A stretch of DNA of 64,000 nt from Agarophyton chilense (GCA_030374765.1 JARGXX010000079.1:372001-436000); one strand, 5' to 3'. Positions 1-12,340 are shown, counted from the stretch's first letter. Translations and numbers: made by a program. Notes: generated by a model from the sequence alone, not told the origin.

Positions 1-620
1 GTGGAAAAACTGTCGATGCAACTTGGTTAGCTGTTCCGTGGTGAACATAGTCAACATTGGGACGGTGTATTCGGCATATAAATGTCCATCGAACCTGGTC
101 AAAGGTACCTGCCAGTCGTCAATGACGTAAGAGTTGCCATCTTCTTCCATCACGGTGCGCTTTATCAACCGGTTGGTCACTGTACATGGAGTCAGTGAGT
201 GCTGGTCGAGCAAGTCCATTCCCATGAGAGCGGGTATGTCTGCTGCGATGACATCAAATTGTACCGATATGGTTTGTATCCCTGGAGGGGTACTCAACGG
301 GATTGTTATCCTTCCCATGGACTCATATACGGAGTAAGCGAACCTGAACTTGCGGTTTGACCTGAGTAGTCGTAGCTGCTTACAGAAGCAGTTGTAGATC
401 CTACGAGCTCTCTTGATACCGATAACAGAGCGCGGTGCGCAAATGTCTACGCAAAAGCCTGGAAGATAACCTTTGTCGGTACGTTTCGTGAACGAGGAGC
501 TGTACGCAGAAGTACAGTCGATAACTTCTTTCCGGTGTCGGTGGCATTTGAATCGGTTGCGTCTGGATGCGATACTGCGGTGTGCAGATGCATTCTTCGG
601 ATGGCTAGGAGCAAGCGCAC
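1..620 (-). CDS. Protease / pre-integrase segment of the copia-like element (partial)
   Basis: On the minus strand this stretch encodes a protease-like block (around YLPGFCVDICAPRSVIG) and then a segment with DIPALMGMDLLDQHSLTP and LTKLHRQFFH. The last motif resembles the zinc-binding His segment in front of integrase. It follows the Gag frame directly and is cut off by the window edge. It is part of the transposon and not a host gene. Confidence 0.5.
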
Positions 621-623
621 CTT

Positions 624-2396
624 CTAGGCATCCTGAGAAAAATTCGAACGGTCCTTGAAGCGAACGTGCCTCTTCGAATTAACATTAACCGACGGTGGAG
701 GAGAAAGAGAAGAAACCAAGTGGGTGTGAAGTTCCTTTTGGTCCACGTAGTTGGTTAGATCGGCGTCCAGAAATGTATGTGGATCTGAGTGCTGTTCGTC
801 TGCCGTTAAGGTGAAAAAGGTTTCCAAGTCTGTGGATTCCTTATTCTCCGACTCGGTGTCAGACGAAGTGTCTTCATCCCTCAGAGAATTCACGACCTCG
901 GATAGGACGTGGATTGCTGGAGTTCCCTGTTTGAGAGAATGTACAACTCCATTCCGAATGCGGTTGAATCGTGAACCAGTTGGGTGATCCTTTGCGAAAT
1001 GCTCTTCGCTTCCACATATGTGGCACTGCATCCGTTTTCCATCCTTTCCAATCGGGTTGCGTCTCCTTTGAAACATCGGAGAGCGACCTTTCAAACGGTT
1101 TGGTTTCACACCATTCTGTTGGTAGAATGTACCTGATGAACCAGAGGGTGTGTCCCTGGAAAGAGTCTTCTTTTCTTCCTCTAACTGTATCTGTTCCCGT
1201 AGAGCGGTAACAAACCTGTTGAAGGTAAACCGTGCGGTAGTCATTTGGGAGATTGGAGTTTCAGCCCATGACTTGGTGAGTACGGCCTTACGTAGGAACC
1301 GTTTCTTGTGCTCATCAGACCCAAATTGAGGTGGGGCCTGAGGAGTAAGAGCGTTGATCTTGTCTACCAAGTTGGTCAGTCCAGAGTCCGAATCGGTTAA
1401 TCCTTTCTCTTCCATGATCTGATCAACACTGATACGTTCAAGTTCAGCTTGAGCAGCAAGCTGTCGAGCATCATTGTCATATTCGTCCAACATGATCTTC
1501 ACCATAGCCTGGAAAGGCATACCGGGTACGGTGTTCCCGAAGAAGAATTCTCGAGCGGCCCCTCCGAAGACGTTGACAAAGAACTTCTGACGTTGATCTT
1601 CAGAGAGTTCAAACTGATGACAGCAAACCTCATAGTCTCGAAGGGTGTAGCGAATAGACTGTTCCTTGGAGCCGTTGAACTTCAAATCCTTAAAGTAGGT
1701 GACGACCGAGGCGGCCTTTTTGGGCGTATCCTTGTTGGGAAACGACGGCGGCGTAGGGAATGTCTGATGTCCCGAAACGGTGGGATTTCCGTGCGATGCT
1801 CCTTGTGGTGTCGGTCCAGTAACGGTTGGAGAGTTACCGTTTTGGTTCGCGGGTGTTGCCGACTGCGGCGAGTCTGCATTCTGGAAAAAGAATGAAGGCG
1901 GTGGAGGAGGAAGAACCTGTAGGTTACTTCTTGATCCAGTTGGATTCGAGAAGTATGGGCTCGAATTGCGGACTTCCTTGTAGGCCTCAAACATTTTCAT
2001 CACGTCACTCACACCATTTTGGTATGCAGTGGAAAGCCAAACGAGAGCCATTAAGCTTTTCACTGTCCGATCTGCCCGTGCTAAAGCATTCAAGATAGTT
2101 TCCAAGATCGGGAAGGCGTTGAAAAATCGTGCGGCGTCGTACAGCAGCACTATTGCGTACGTACTGTGACGGAAAACCTCTTGGGTGAAAACCAAGACAG
2201 GAGCAGGAAGATATGCTTCAATGTCCCCCTCAACGGTCGAAACATCATGAGATCCATCTGCGGCAAATACATTCAGCAAGTATTTGGCAAGATCGGATAC
2301 TGTATGTGAGATGTAGTCCCGAGCGTGAAAGTTGTCAAGACGTTTCAGCAACGCCTGACGTTGCGCGTTGCGCGCGTCACTTGAGCTGCCCGCCAT
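624..2396 (-). CDS. Gag-like protein of the copia-like element
   Basis: This open frame codes for about 590 residues from the ATG at 2396 (MAGSSSDARN). The frame is open further upstream but has no earlier ATG. The N-terminal third is helical, the middle is rich in Pro, Ser, Asn and Thr, and a long helical region resembles a capsid domain (for example FFVNVFGGAAREFFFGN). A zinc knuckle CHICGSEEHFAKDH near the C-terminus would bind the element's RNA. The protein ends with an acidic Asp/Glu/Ser stretch. It is the first gene after the LTR, as expected for Gag. The exact family cannot be fixed without a profile search. Confidence 0.75.
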   Translation of the reverse strand: MAGSSSDARNAQRQALLKRLDNFHARDYISHTVSDLAKYLLNVFAADGSHDVSTVEGDIEAYLPAPVLVFTQEVFRHSTYAIVLLYDAARFFNAFPILETILNALARADRTVKSLMALVWLSTAYQNGVSDVMKMFEAYKEVRNSSPYFSNPTGSRSNLQVLPPPPPSFFFQNADSPQSATPANQNGNSPTVTGPTPQGASHGNPTVSGHQTFPTPPSFPNKDTPKKAASVVTYFKDLKFNGSKEQSIRYTLRDYEVCCHQFELSEDQRQKFFVNVFGGAAREFFFGNTVPGMPFQAMVKIMLDEYDNDARQLAAQAELERISVDQIMEEKGLTDSDSGLTNLVDKINALTPQAPPQFGSDEHKKRFLRKAVLTKSWAETPISQMTTARFTFNRFVTALREQIQLEEEKKTLSRDTPSGSSGTFYQQNGVKPNRLKGRSPMFQRRRNPIGKDGKRMQCHICGSEEHFAKDHPTGSRFNRIRNGVVHSLKQGTPAIHVLSEVVNSLRDEDTSSDTESENKESTDLETFFTLTADEQHSDPHTFLDADLTNYVDQKELHTHLVSSLSPPPSVNVNSKRHVRFKDRSNFSQDA

Positions 2397-2597
2397 AAAG
2401 GTAGTACTACGAAGAAACCATGAATCCGGATTGACGATCTCTTCGCTGGCGGGTCCTTTGCGTTGGCACGGTGGTAAGCGCGGTCCGGTACGGTATCGAT
2501 AGAAAACCTGGAAGGTCGTAGGATAAGTTGTAAGAACAAGGATGTAGAAGACCAGAGCTGACAACAGCCTCTGTACGCAGCCGGGCACGAACAATCG

Positions 2598-2762
2598 TGT
2601 TACCTTAACTGCTTATCTTCTTTATTCCTTGTGTCTTGTCTCCCACATGGGTCAGATCACTAGCGAGCTCACTAGGAGCTTAAGTAAAATTCTAGCTACC
2701 TATGTGGTCCACAAGTGCGGCCCAAGCGGGACTCTGACGTAAGTACCACTGTCAGCCTGACA
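2598..2762 (-). repeat. Candidate 5' LTR of the copia-like element
   Basis: On the minus strand the stretch begins TGTCAGGCTGACAG and ends TTAAGGTAACA, so it has TG...CA ends, and it lies directly upstream of the Gag region. The second LTR is outside the window, so neither the length nor the boundaries can be confirmed. Confidence 0.35.
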
Positions 2763-3905
2763 TGCACAAAAACCTTTCTTATTTGTAATTTAGGCCAGAA
2801 AACAAAATTGTAGGTTTACTAAATATAAACAGGGCGTGCCGAAAGTGGTTCTTATTCTCGAGACAAGGTAAATTTTTTGTTATTTAAAAAGGGCTATTGT
2901 AGGGCTATTTCAAATATGAACATTGAAATCTCTTTCCAAATCACACAGAAACGTAGCTCAAGTAGCATGTTTAAAATACGAACCGCCGCATCAGTAGCCC
3001 AATGGTGTGAAAGGCGTAGGGGAGCTAAATAACAACGGGCTCGAACTTTGCTGAGTTTCCTTAAACCGTATGTTCCAATAAGGGCTCGACTACTAGCAAT
3101 TACTTAAATGTCAGAACGTGTACATCCTCTTTTAAATAGAAGAAAGAAAACGGTGACATCTGTTAAAGGGGCAGTTCCGATATACGTGATAGTACACCTA
3201 GTAAGTTGAAACAACGCAGATTATATTATGAAGGGTCTAAAGAAAAATCGAATCATCGTTTTGCTTACATCGAAACATGCATTTTAACTACCAAATTCCA
3301 AGTTTGACAGAGATGTCATTTTACAAAGAACTGCCTACTTACTAAGCAAAACACTTTGAAATTCAATACAATGAACTCCAAAGCAAGCTTTATTCGTACC
3401 TGAATGACACAAATAAACTTCTACGTTTATTTCTGAAGCCGCAATCGGGGCATAAAAGCTTGTATTTCGTATTTCGTTCGAAGACGTGACATCTTCCTTG
3501 GTAAATTGCGTTTGAAATGTTTCCTTGTCTTCTTAAGAATGAAATCAGATCAGGCCTTTCTGATACCTTTGTTACTTCTTGTCCCTTTCGGATGACATTA
3601 GATCAGGCCTTCCTGAGGCCTTAAAAATGACGAGAACATCATCCATATTATTGGATATTTCCACCATAGCTCGTCTTCAATACGAAAACATGTGAGATAG
3701 TGGTAACTGATGTATGGGCTCTCATGTACCCTTTCCGGGCTGATACTCATACCATCGTACTCTAAACAGAAAACTAGTTGTCCCTAGCATGCCGTCAATG
3801 GCTTACAATTCATTCGATAACGTACTAACTTGCCCCAATGTGTGGCGTTGAGGGCAAGATCGCGATCCTGTGATCAGGTCCTGCCATACGTACTTTGTAT
3901 ACAGC
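2763..3905. other. AT-rich spacer, no gene seen
   Basis: No long frame, no RNA gene and no clear repeat is visible. The only notable sequence is a pair of near-identical short motifs, AGATCAGGCCTTYCTGA, at about 3547 and 3600. Confidence 0.5.
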
Positions 3906-5340
3906 TTAAGTAGCATGCTCAATGTTCGATTGCTCCCTTGAAGCGTCTGTTGTTGCGTCACCGCCTTCATCAGGTTTGACCACTTTTTGGTGTCCCAGAG
4001 CCAGTCTTCTGAATTTCCGTGACCTTTCCGGTTTGTCCGGGGCCTCTAACTCAACACTCGGTTTATCCGATTCTTTTGGCGATAAGGCAATTTGTCTTCT
4101 CGCTGTACCCCTTTCTTCTGCCTTTGAGGGCATTTTTGATTCTACGCTAATAGTAGCGGTGGGCGTGGGGCATTTTCTCTGTTACGCGGCGTTCTCCGAA
4201 AAGAGGTTAGCCGATACCACCTTGTACTTAAACTATGGCCTTCCCACTTAAACCCCAATTCCCTCGAGATCGAGATATATCTTCTCCTTGTGAGATTCCT
4301 TTAGCTTTCCGGTGACATTGATGTCTTTCCATCGGAGTAGTGGAGCATTAATGCTGATTTCATGTTTGTCCTCGTGCACTAATATGCGTGGCGTAAGAGT
4401 TACAGCCTCAGATTCTCCTGTTGACGGTTCCACGACGCGAGGTGCACAACCATCTTCAAAAGAAGCTTTCTTCTCTCTCTTCTCTCCGACCTCATCCGTG
4501 TTCTTCACGTAAACGTGTCCTGGTGTGGTAGCTGCAGCTCGCTGCGTGCTCACAGTGCATGGCGCCAAGTCTTCTCCCATCTGACAGCCAAGGTCCAAAA
4601 TCTCACCTGTTGATGCGCCGTGTGGTGGCCGCCCATGTTGAGAATTCAGGTCGACCGCCACTCCGACCTCTTAGGAAGCTTGAAAATAGTGGAGAACCAA
4701 ACGTGGATTTAAGCATGGGCACTTTTGGGCACCCTCCGCGCAAAAACGCATATGCAGCCCATCTCAATCTCAACGTTGAACGGCTATCTGATTGGCTACT
4801 GCAAATGCCTTTATGCAACGTGGTTAGGACAAGTGGTCTGTTTCTAATGGGGCGTGCTGGGGCTTTGGTCCAAGTGGAGTGATCTGATTGGACGAGAGCG
4901 CTGAATGAGCACGGGCTATGCAGTTGGAGAGAAGGTGCGAAAGGGGGCTGGATACAGGGTTTTGCGGTAACAACCGAATCTGGGCTGCGCAGAGCAGTTG
5001 GCAGTGGCACACCACTTTGGATGATTTTTTGAGTTTTTATTTGACATGCTTTATGTTTGAAATTGTCTTGGCGTGCAACTCTTCGTCGCACAGTGGCAAG
5101 CTGTGAGACGTTGGTGACCTGCCGACGGTCAGCACCGGCGGCGGATGTGCGTGCAGGGTAGTTGAAGTTGTGAATAACGGTCGCCGACGACCGAAGTAAA
5201 TTGTCAAGGCTGACTACCTTCCTTTGTTTTTCTTCTTTTATTTTTCTCTTCTTTCTTTCCTTTACTTAACCTGCGCTCAGGTTGTGACCACGCTTACAGG
5301 CTTCATGCGCCGGTTCTCTAGATCTTGCAATCCACAAGGG
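3906..5340. other. Unassigned stretch with weak minus-strand frames
   Basis: Minus-strand frames at 4248-4661 (137 codons, hydrophilic, begins at GTG) and 3906-4133 (75 codons, very charged) have the composition of a disordered tail, but no domain is recognisable. Two ATTGG motifs (CCAAT reversed) sit at about 4793 and 4885. A pyrimidine run lies at about 5219-5270 on the plus strand. The stretch lies where the 3' end of the decayed gypsy element at 5.35-12.36 kb should be, so it may be eroded element sequence. A small host gene cannot be excluded. Confidence 0.3.
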
Positions 5341-6619
5341 AATATTTTTTAAATAATTTTGTTCTTTGGCGGCAGGTCCGCAGGCGCTTGTACTGTAGGG
5401 CTTTGCAATGATGCTTGCACATCAGTAGGCGCAAGAGTCAGACCTTTCTGGTGCACATCAGCTTCAGGGCTTTGCACGACGCCAGCTAAATCTGAACTTG
5501 GTGCACTCACCACTCCATCGCGTGAAATGCGCTCAAACTACTTATCTCTTCGGATAAAAACCGTGTCCTCGTCGAGTTTGACAACTTTGTGCAGTCCAGT
5601 CGCAATTGGTGCTAACTTGTGACTTTGTTTTCGTTTTTCTTCTTCCCTGGTCTTCCAATTATCCTTCTTTTCTATTCTCACGAAAACGTGCCCTTCAACT
5701 CGGATACTCGGGGAGTTTCCGCCGTACTCACGCGTCGGAATTGGGCTTGTAGCGTGCTTGGGCCTTTTCCATCTCGGTTGCGGCTTGTGTAGTGCGTTGG
5801 CCCAGCTTGTTTCTCCAGCGAATGTAAAACTTAGCCAGCATTGGCATGTCTTCATCTTTTGCTCTGTACGAGCGAGTCTCGGTTGGAAAAGCCAGTGGAC
5901 TCTGTGATAGTAACACCTCGGATGGCGTTAACTTTGCAGTTGAATGAACCTGCGTCTTGTACGTTTAACAAAGCGTATCCGCATAGAGATCCCACTCCTT
6001 GGGGTGTTCAGGGATGCAGTGCTATATTGCGGCGAGTAGCGTACGGTTGTACAATTTCCCCTACCCGTTAGATGGCGAATGATACGTCGTGGTGAACACG
6101 TTCCCAATTTCCAATATATTGCACATATCTTGAAAAATGCGTGCAACGAATTGCTTTCCATTATCTGAGAGCAGATTATCAGGCGGTTCGTAGTACTACA
6201 CTCAGTGGTTTATAAACGCTTGTGCTATCACGGCAGTGTTGATCTGTTTCAGCAGAACAGTTTTGACCAGCTTGGAGAAGCGATCAGTATTACGGGAAGG
6301 TATCTGTTTCTTTGCTTCGAGCGAATCAATTCCCCCAGTATATCGATACTGGAATACTATAGAAGCTCTTTCGAAGGGGATAAATTTATTGGCTCCTTCT
6401 TCTTTTACAGCTTAACTCAATTTCGAGCGCATTTCGCGCACATCTCTGATGTCGCATGACAATCCATTTCCAAAGTAGGCTAACAAAAATCCCGTCTGAC
6501 GTTTAGATACAGCGTCGTTCCTCCTGGATGAAGTGGTAACTGTCATTAGTGAGCTAAATGCAGTACTCTGCTCTTCAGAACATGTGATATCACGATTTGA
6601 TCATGAGCTTGAATGGCTC

Positions 6620-7060
6620 TGTAACGCAATGACTGTTGGGGCAGCGTACGGGTCTCGACCAGTGGGAGCGTGGTAGAGCGGGTCCTAAGGTTCGAATCGT
6701 TCACGGCGGCACTCCCAAAGTACTTGGTGCAATGGCCTGGCGTTTCCTGCGTAGTCCTACAGGTTGGAGCTACGGAAACAATGGCTTGAAGACCAAATAG
6801 TGAAACATATATATTAGAGGGGGTTATTTAGTATCCTAACGGTGCCTACCGTACTCTAAGGGAGAAGCGTCACTCGAGCCAAGTAAATAGTACTGGCGAG
6901 GCGCTGAGATCTCCCTAGGACTGTATTGTTAATCTATTACTCTAATTAATTTAATAATCTACATGAGTCCATTTGCGGTCGACCCGTCCACATGTCATCT
7001 GCAGGATCCTTCAGGGCCCGGCGGCTTACAGGGCTCAACCGCTATCATCGCTCCTTCACA
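6620..7060 (-). mobile_element. Solo LTR inserted in the first gypsy copy
   Basis: This 441-bp repeat begins (minus strand) TGTGAAGGAG, ends GTTACA and is flanked by a 5-bp target duplication GGCTC (6615-6619 and 7061-7065). It matches the 5' LTR at 58751-59192 over its whole length at close to nine bases in ten by eye. No internal element sequence remains, which is the signature of recombination between two LTRs. It contains a tRNA-like module (6661-6717, plus strand). Confidence 0.85.
6661..6717 (+). other. tRNA-like module inside the solo LTR
   Basis: The sequence contains GTGGTAGAGCG, like a tRNA D-arm (A box), and GGTTCGAATC, like a T-arm (B box), with ends GTGGGAG and CTCCCA that can pair like an acceptor stem. 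The anticodon arm is absent, so this is not a functional tRNA gene. It runs antisense to the LTR. The same module is in the related LTR at 59094-59150. Confidence 0.5.
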
Positions 7061-9799
7061 GGCTCGAACAAGAAATCTTCCCTTGTCAAGACCAAAAGGT
7101 AGCTCCTCTCCCCCGTTAGGACGAGATCGGAGGGCCTCACAGAAGTCGTCCGTGACTTGTTCAGGTCGAAGTTCTTCGAGCGTTGTTCGCTCGAGTTGAT
7201 CATTGGGGTTTGTGTTCGTAGTCTGGGCTACCAGTAGATCAAAAGCATAACTCTCTTCCTCTAGTGGTTTTACTCTTCTATATCTTCCGTTATCGAATTC
7301 TCTATTACCAAACACGGTACGTCATCATCGATTTTCAATTGGGTTTAGCACAAGGGTTTGAGTCGCGATACCGCGTTAGCATGAACGGTTGAATTTCCCT
7401 TCTTATAGTTGACAGTGAAATCAATTTCAGAAAGGAGTAAACGCCATCGCCTCTACTGTCCTGAATGGTTGTTAATCGACATGAGCCATCTCAAACATGA
7501 GTGACAAGTATTGACCGCAAATTGTACTCCTTGGAGATATGGCCGTAGGTTCGTAGAGCCCATAACATAGCAAGGCATTCCTTTTATGATACCGAGTAAT
7601 TCTTCTACGCCTGATGCAGTGACCGTGACCAGTACCCAGTGGGGGTTTCGTTTGCCGTCTTCGTGCCATTGAAAAAGGGCACACTTAACCTGATAATCCC
7701 TTGCATCATTGTCGACGGAATAGTGAAGATCCGTTTTCGGAAGTTCTAGAACAGGAGTTTATGTCAGTGTTAGTTTCAACTCTTCGAAGGCTTCTATCTC
7801 GGACATCCTGAACTATTACAATAGTACGGGTTGTTCTTTCTTCAGTAATGCGTTCAGAGGCGCTTCGATATGCGAATAACGCGGTATAAATCGTCTGTAG
7901 ACCTCACAAAGCCCCAAAGAGGCTCGCAATTGGGTCTGCGTTCTAGGATTTTCGCCTGAAAAATCGCAACGGTTTGAAATTCTTCCATTTCCAGCGTTCT
8001 TGGTCTGCTCCTGTGTCCCAGGTACTTCACTTGGTTCGTAAACCATTCACAGTTCTTGATCTTTAAGATAATCCCAGCTTTTCTTACCTTCTCGAAAATT
8101 TCCTCCACATCAATGAAGTGATCTTCAGTATTGTTACTGAAGACACTGATGTCAGCAAAATATACCAAGCATGTCTTCCACTCCTATCGCGGAAAGATGA
8201 TATTCAAAGCGCGCTGAATCCTCGCAGGACCATTGGTGTAACCAAATGGCATTCGTTTAAAGGAATACAGTCCTGCATGATAGAAGAATCAAGTCTTATC
8301 TTGGTTCTTTGGGGCACTGGGTACTTGCCAATATCCCCAATTTGCGTCCAGCTGAGTAAAAACATTGGCTTCTCTAAGACTGCCGATGCATTCATTATGC
8401 ATGGCAGCGGGTACGTATATCTCATAGTTACTGCCTTCAGTTTGCGGTAGTCAACACAAAAGCGTAAAGAACCATCTCCTTTGAGAGCGAGAACTATTGG
8501 GGACGACCACGCTGATTGAGGTTGCTAAACAATTCCCTCCTCCAGCATAGATAGAGTCACCGTGTTCCTGCTCGATCTGACTTGTACGCGGGCCTGTTTT
8601 AAAAGGTGGTTGAGAAATGGCTCTGGTACTCAGTATTATGTTATTGTGATGTTCTCTGGCGTAAACCTAGCAGATTTGGTCATTCCAAATGTGCGAATAC
8701 TTCAATAGTAACCTGCGAAATCTTTCCATGTATTTCCAAAGCACGTGTTTTATCTTCACGCCCTCAACGGAGTTGTCTTTCTCTTTTTCAGAGACATTCT
8801 CCTCAATCATTCTTTTCATGTTCTGTTTAGCTTCTGTCGGTGTCGACAGCGATTCGCCTTTAGCTGTGGTTCTTAAGACGTCTTCCATCATTATGAGTGT
8901 TGGTATTAAAACCAAAGAGTGCGGCAAAGCGGTCCCGGGAACCTGATTCTTGTGCACGCGGAGCTCTTCTGAGCCGATGTTGCTGACTACAATCTTGAGT
9001 GTTCTCTTCAGCTCCACCTGTGCAATATCGTGAGCGACAAGTAATTCCTAATTGTGATACAACGCAGCATTCGGCTAAGTGAAAATAAGTCCATACTTTT
9101 CGGCAACAAGTGATTTCAAGCCTGACATTTGGGTGGTATTAATGTCAATTGACAAACCCAAATCTTGGGTGATCTATTCCCCAGTGGGGCATTAAATTGC
9201 AGAGAAGGCGGTAACGGTACTGCTAAAGCTGGGTGCCGCAGCGGGTGGCGCAGAATAGGTAAGGTTGTTCCGCCATCCAGTGGCACTTCCCAACTCTTCG
9301 GACGACTTGATTCGATAAATCTGTTTCCTGAGTAACATCACAGAACAATTGATGCTGCTTACGTGTAACAAACGATAAACGATAACATGACAACATGATT
9401 TCCTAACCGAACGACAAGTCGTACTGTTCCAAGAGGTTTTATCGGTCTTTTGCTTGCATACCCGGATATCCGGTGGCTGTGCCATTTGCATTCCAGCTCA
9501 CTCGTTGCTTCGCTTTTCAGACAATCTGATAAAGTTCGGAATGGGTGCGGTATCCACTACCTCTAGTGTGCTTGACCATAGTGATTGAGACAAGCCGACA
9601 TCTGCATAGAACTTAGAATTTCTACGGGCCATGACAATGTAGGACACAGTGCTTTTTATTGGACACACATATCGTGTACAAGAGCGTTCTAAAGTTCAGT
9701 CGAGCTATACTCGTTTGGTGACATCCAAAGATCTATCTGATCTCACAAGAACCTTCGGTTTAAATTCCCGGAAGCGGAACCATGACAGTTCCCCGGTCG

Positions 9800-11993
9800 G
9801 CTTTATGTGCTCAATCTCAATCGAACCTGTGAGGGCTTCCTCATATAGTTTCCCGAACGAGCGGGGTTCTCCTTCGACATCTCGGCGTTACTTTTATCCA
9901 GAAAGGCAGCGGCATTTGATGCTTTAGTGCTGTGAATTCCGATGGGACCTTTTCGGGATTGATCTGAAATACCGCAAGCTTTGTCATTCCAATACGACTG
10001 ACCCGGTACACGCATGCGCTCTGCCTCTGAGAGGGCTTCAAAATTCAAGAAAACTAGATAAAACTACCTGAAGAATAGGGTACATTCTGATAACAGATGG
10101 TGTCTTCCGTAGCAACTGTAGCGTATCAGACCAGCTCTGTTTATTCTTAGCTGAGCCTGATTCTGTCCACGGGTATCTACCCATCCTGGCTTCTTTGAAA
10201 TGAATTCTCCCGCGGCCGGGACCATCGCGTTACCTCTGTAAGGGTTTCGACGCTGCTCCATAGCAAGAATATCATCCTCATTGAGGGATTCAGTAGACGG
10301 CAATTCCGTAATATGTACCGAACCTTCTGGGTCGTACTGAAAATGAAGTGCGTCCTCCATGGACTGGCTTGCCTGATGTAGCGTATGCATCGAAACGCGC
10401 GAGTTCTCTGGCGATTCCAGATATAATAATTTGCTTCGCTTCACAGTGTGCTTGGGATCTCCCTTTGAGAGGTGGTACGATCCTAAGTGACGTGTTCCAT
10501 ATCGACGAGCGTGAACGACTTCACCTTCAGCCTGTGCATACAGCACTTGTTTCAAAGAGGTATCACAATAATGCTTATACTGACGGGCTTCTTATGATTT
10601 GATTGTCAGATTTGAGACATTGATGGATAGCGTCATCTTATCATCGGTAGAATGAACCTTTTCACAACGGGTGGCTGCATTGTTCAGTCTTGAACTATAC
10701 TCACCTCCTTTCTCACCAGACTCCTGGACAACATCCCTGAGATTCAGGATAGCTTCCCGAATTGAGTTCGACGTGGCATAACTAAGCAGAAGATACTGCA
10801 CAGCTTGTGCCCAACTGGTGACTCCACCTTCAACAACCAAAATTGAACCACTCACAGCGCGGTATTGCTCTAAAGAAAACCCACTTAGAAAATTTGGAAG
10901 AGGCACGAATGGTTGAGCCTCACTCATTACTAAAGTGTCGGCTTCGGAAACAAATCGACTCAAGAACTCGAACACGAGCATGGGATCCCTCCCAGAAAAC
11001 GTAAGACAATCGAGTCCAATTTTTAAACGCTTGATGTGATCCGTCACCCTCGCCGTTTTGCGAACAGATCGCTTGCTCATTCGTACCTTTTAACCGATAC
11101 GTGCTGTAATTCATAGTCTCCCGATAAAGTGGATTGGTGTATGGAAGGGGATTCAGGCCTTTGTAATCCGATCCGTTCTTGCGACGAGACAGTGCTTGAC
11201 CACTGTTCTTCCTTCTGGACTTGCGAGTATCATCCTCGCTCGAACTATCATCCTCTGATGATCTTTCCTCTTCGGAGTCGTCCGAATTACAATAATGCTT
11301 CTCCGAACTATCGGATATTTCTGCACTGCCACGTTCCTTGTGAACTTCTTTGATTTCGAACGTTTCGAAGAAGGCTTCTGCCCCTTCGTTTTATGCTTGC
11401 ATGACTGCGCTTCGGAAACCATCAATTGTGCATCCTGAACTTCCGTGTGCGGAATTCATAACGGTGCGTTCACGACAGTTTCCAATTACTTCAATCGAAG
11501 ATTGACAAGTGAGAGGACCTCCTCAACAGTGACTGTCAATGCAGGTAAACCCCAAGTAGCATATCTCTGCTCTTCTAACAAATGACTTAGATCTTCTCGG
11601 ATTGTACGAACTGTATCAGATATCCGATCTGTATCCAATTTTCGGTTCTTCAAGGCAACCTGCTCCTTTTCTATTGTTTCCAAAGACGATCTTAACAAGT
11701 TAACTTGACTTTCCATTTGCGTTAGACCGAACTTATGCGTCGCATAATCCGCCCGGAGTGATTACAATTCAGCTTGCAGGGCTGTCCCTCCTGTAACATA
11801 ACGCATAAATGACATCGCATCCTCTTGAGCGACCGTTGTCTCTACCTCCGAAGGTGCGCCAGGGCCTCCTGTCGATCTCTATCTGCTTCTCGCCTGAAGG
11901 TATAGGCTTTTTCCAGCCTCTACAGAGGTGGCTAGGCGAGGTGCCGCTGACTCGGGCTTATCCTCAAACGAGCCGCTTCTCGTATGCATCTTG
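9800..11993 (-). pseudogene. Broken gag region of the first gypsy copy
   Basis: Minus-strand pieces resemble the Gag of the other elements in this window: an N-terminal piece with SVEAGKSLYLQARS (compare SIEAGERLYRQATS at about 63.15 kb), a coiled-coil piece with TVRTIREDLSHLLEE (compare SVKTLREDLNHLLER at about 63.5 kb), a basic/acidic linker at 11.15-11.4 kb, and a capsid-like piece at 10.59-11.08 kb. It is broken in several places. Confidence 0.65.
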
Positions 11994-12340
11994 GTTTTAT
12001 ATTAACTGTTAAACCAGACCACCAAATGCGAACACGTAACAGAATTTCAACAATGAAACCAAAAGATATCGCAACTTATACGACCTAAATCTATGACGAT
12101 AAGAAACGATAATCAAAAGCTTCACAAATAAACTTCGGGTTGACCCATGAGTTAAGCAAACGGTTAGATTCGATTCTGAATGCTATCTGACGATAAAGAT
12201 TTCCTAATGATAGTTCAGGAATCTGCCAACTGATCAAATATCTCGTAAATAAATACAAAGTGGATTCAATGACGTACGAAAAACGAAAGTTTCAGTCCAC
12301 CCGACCAAATATTACACAAAAGTGTATTTCTTTCCAATTC

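Larger units (their letters stand above)
1..2762 (-). mobile_element. Ty1/copia-like LTR retrotransposon, 5' part, runs off the left edge
   Basis: Read on the minus strand the order is a short LTR-like end (about 2762-2598), a long Gag-like frame with a CCHC knuckle (2396-624), then protease-like and pre-integrase-like sequence reaching the window edge. The segment ending in LTKLHRQFFH resembles the His-rich motif that precedes integrase in copia-type elements, and a protease directly followed by integrase fits the copia order. Reverse transcriptase would lie outside the window, so the family assignment is an inference. The Gag frame is open over about 1.8 kb, so the copy is not very old. Confidence 0.7.
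5360..9500 (-). pseudogene. Broken pol region of the first gypsy copy
   Basis: Separate minus-strand pieces resemble integrase with its C-terminal tail (5.36-6.5 kb), the RNase H-integrase linker (7061-7315), RNase H and reverse transcriptase (7.4-8.5 kb), and a protease-reverse transcriptase linker (8.67-9.02 kb). The assignments rest on similarity to the open pol frame at 30744-35084. The solo LTR at 6620-7060 interrupts the part between linker and integrase. It is heavily broken. Confidence 0.7.

Noticed and set aside
6995-7315. 106-codon minus frame that looks like one protein
   Set aside because: It runs across the edge of the inserted solo LTR (7060), so its end belongs to the LTR and its beginning to the older element.
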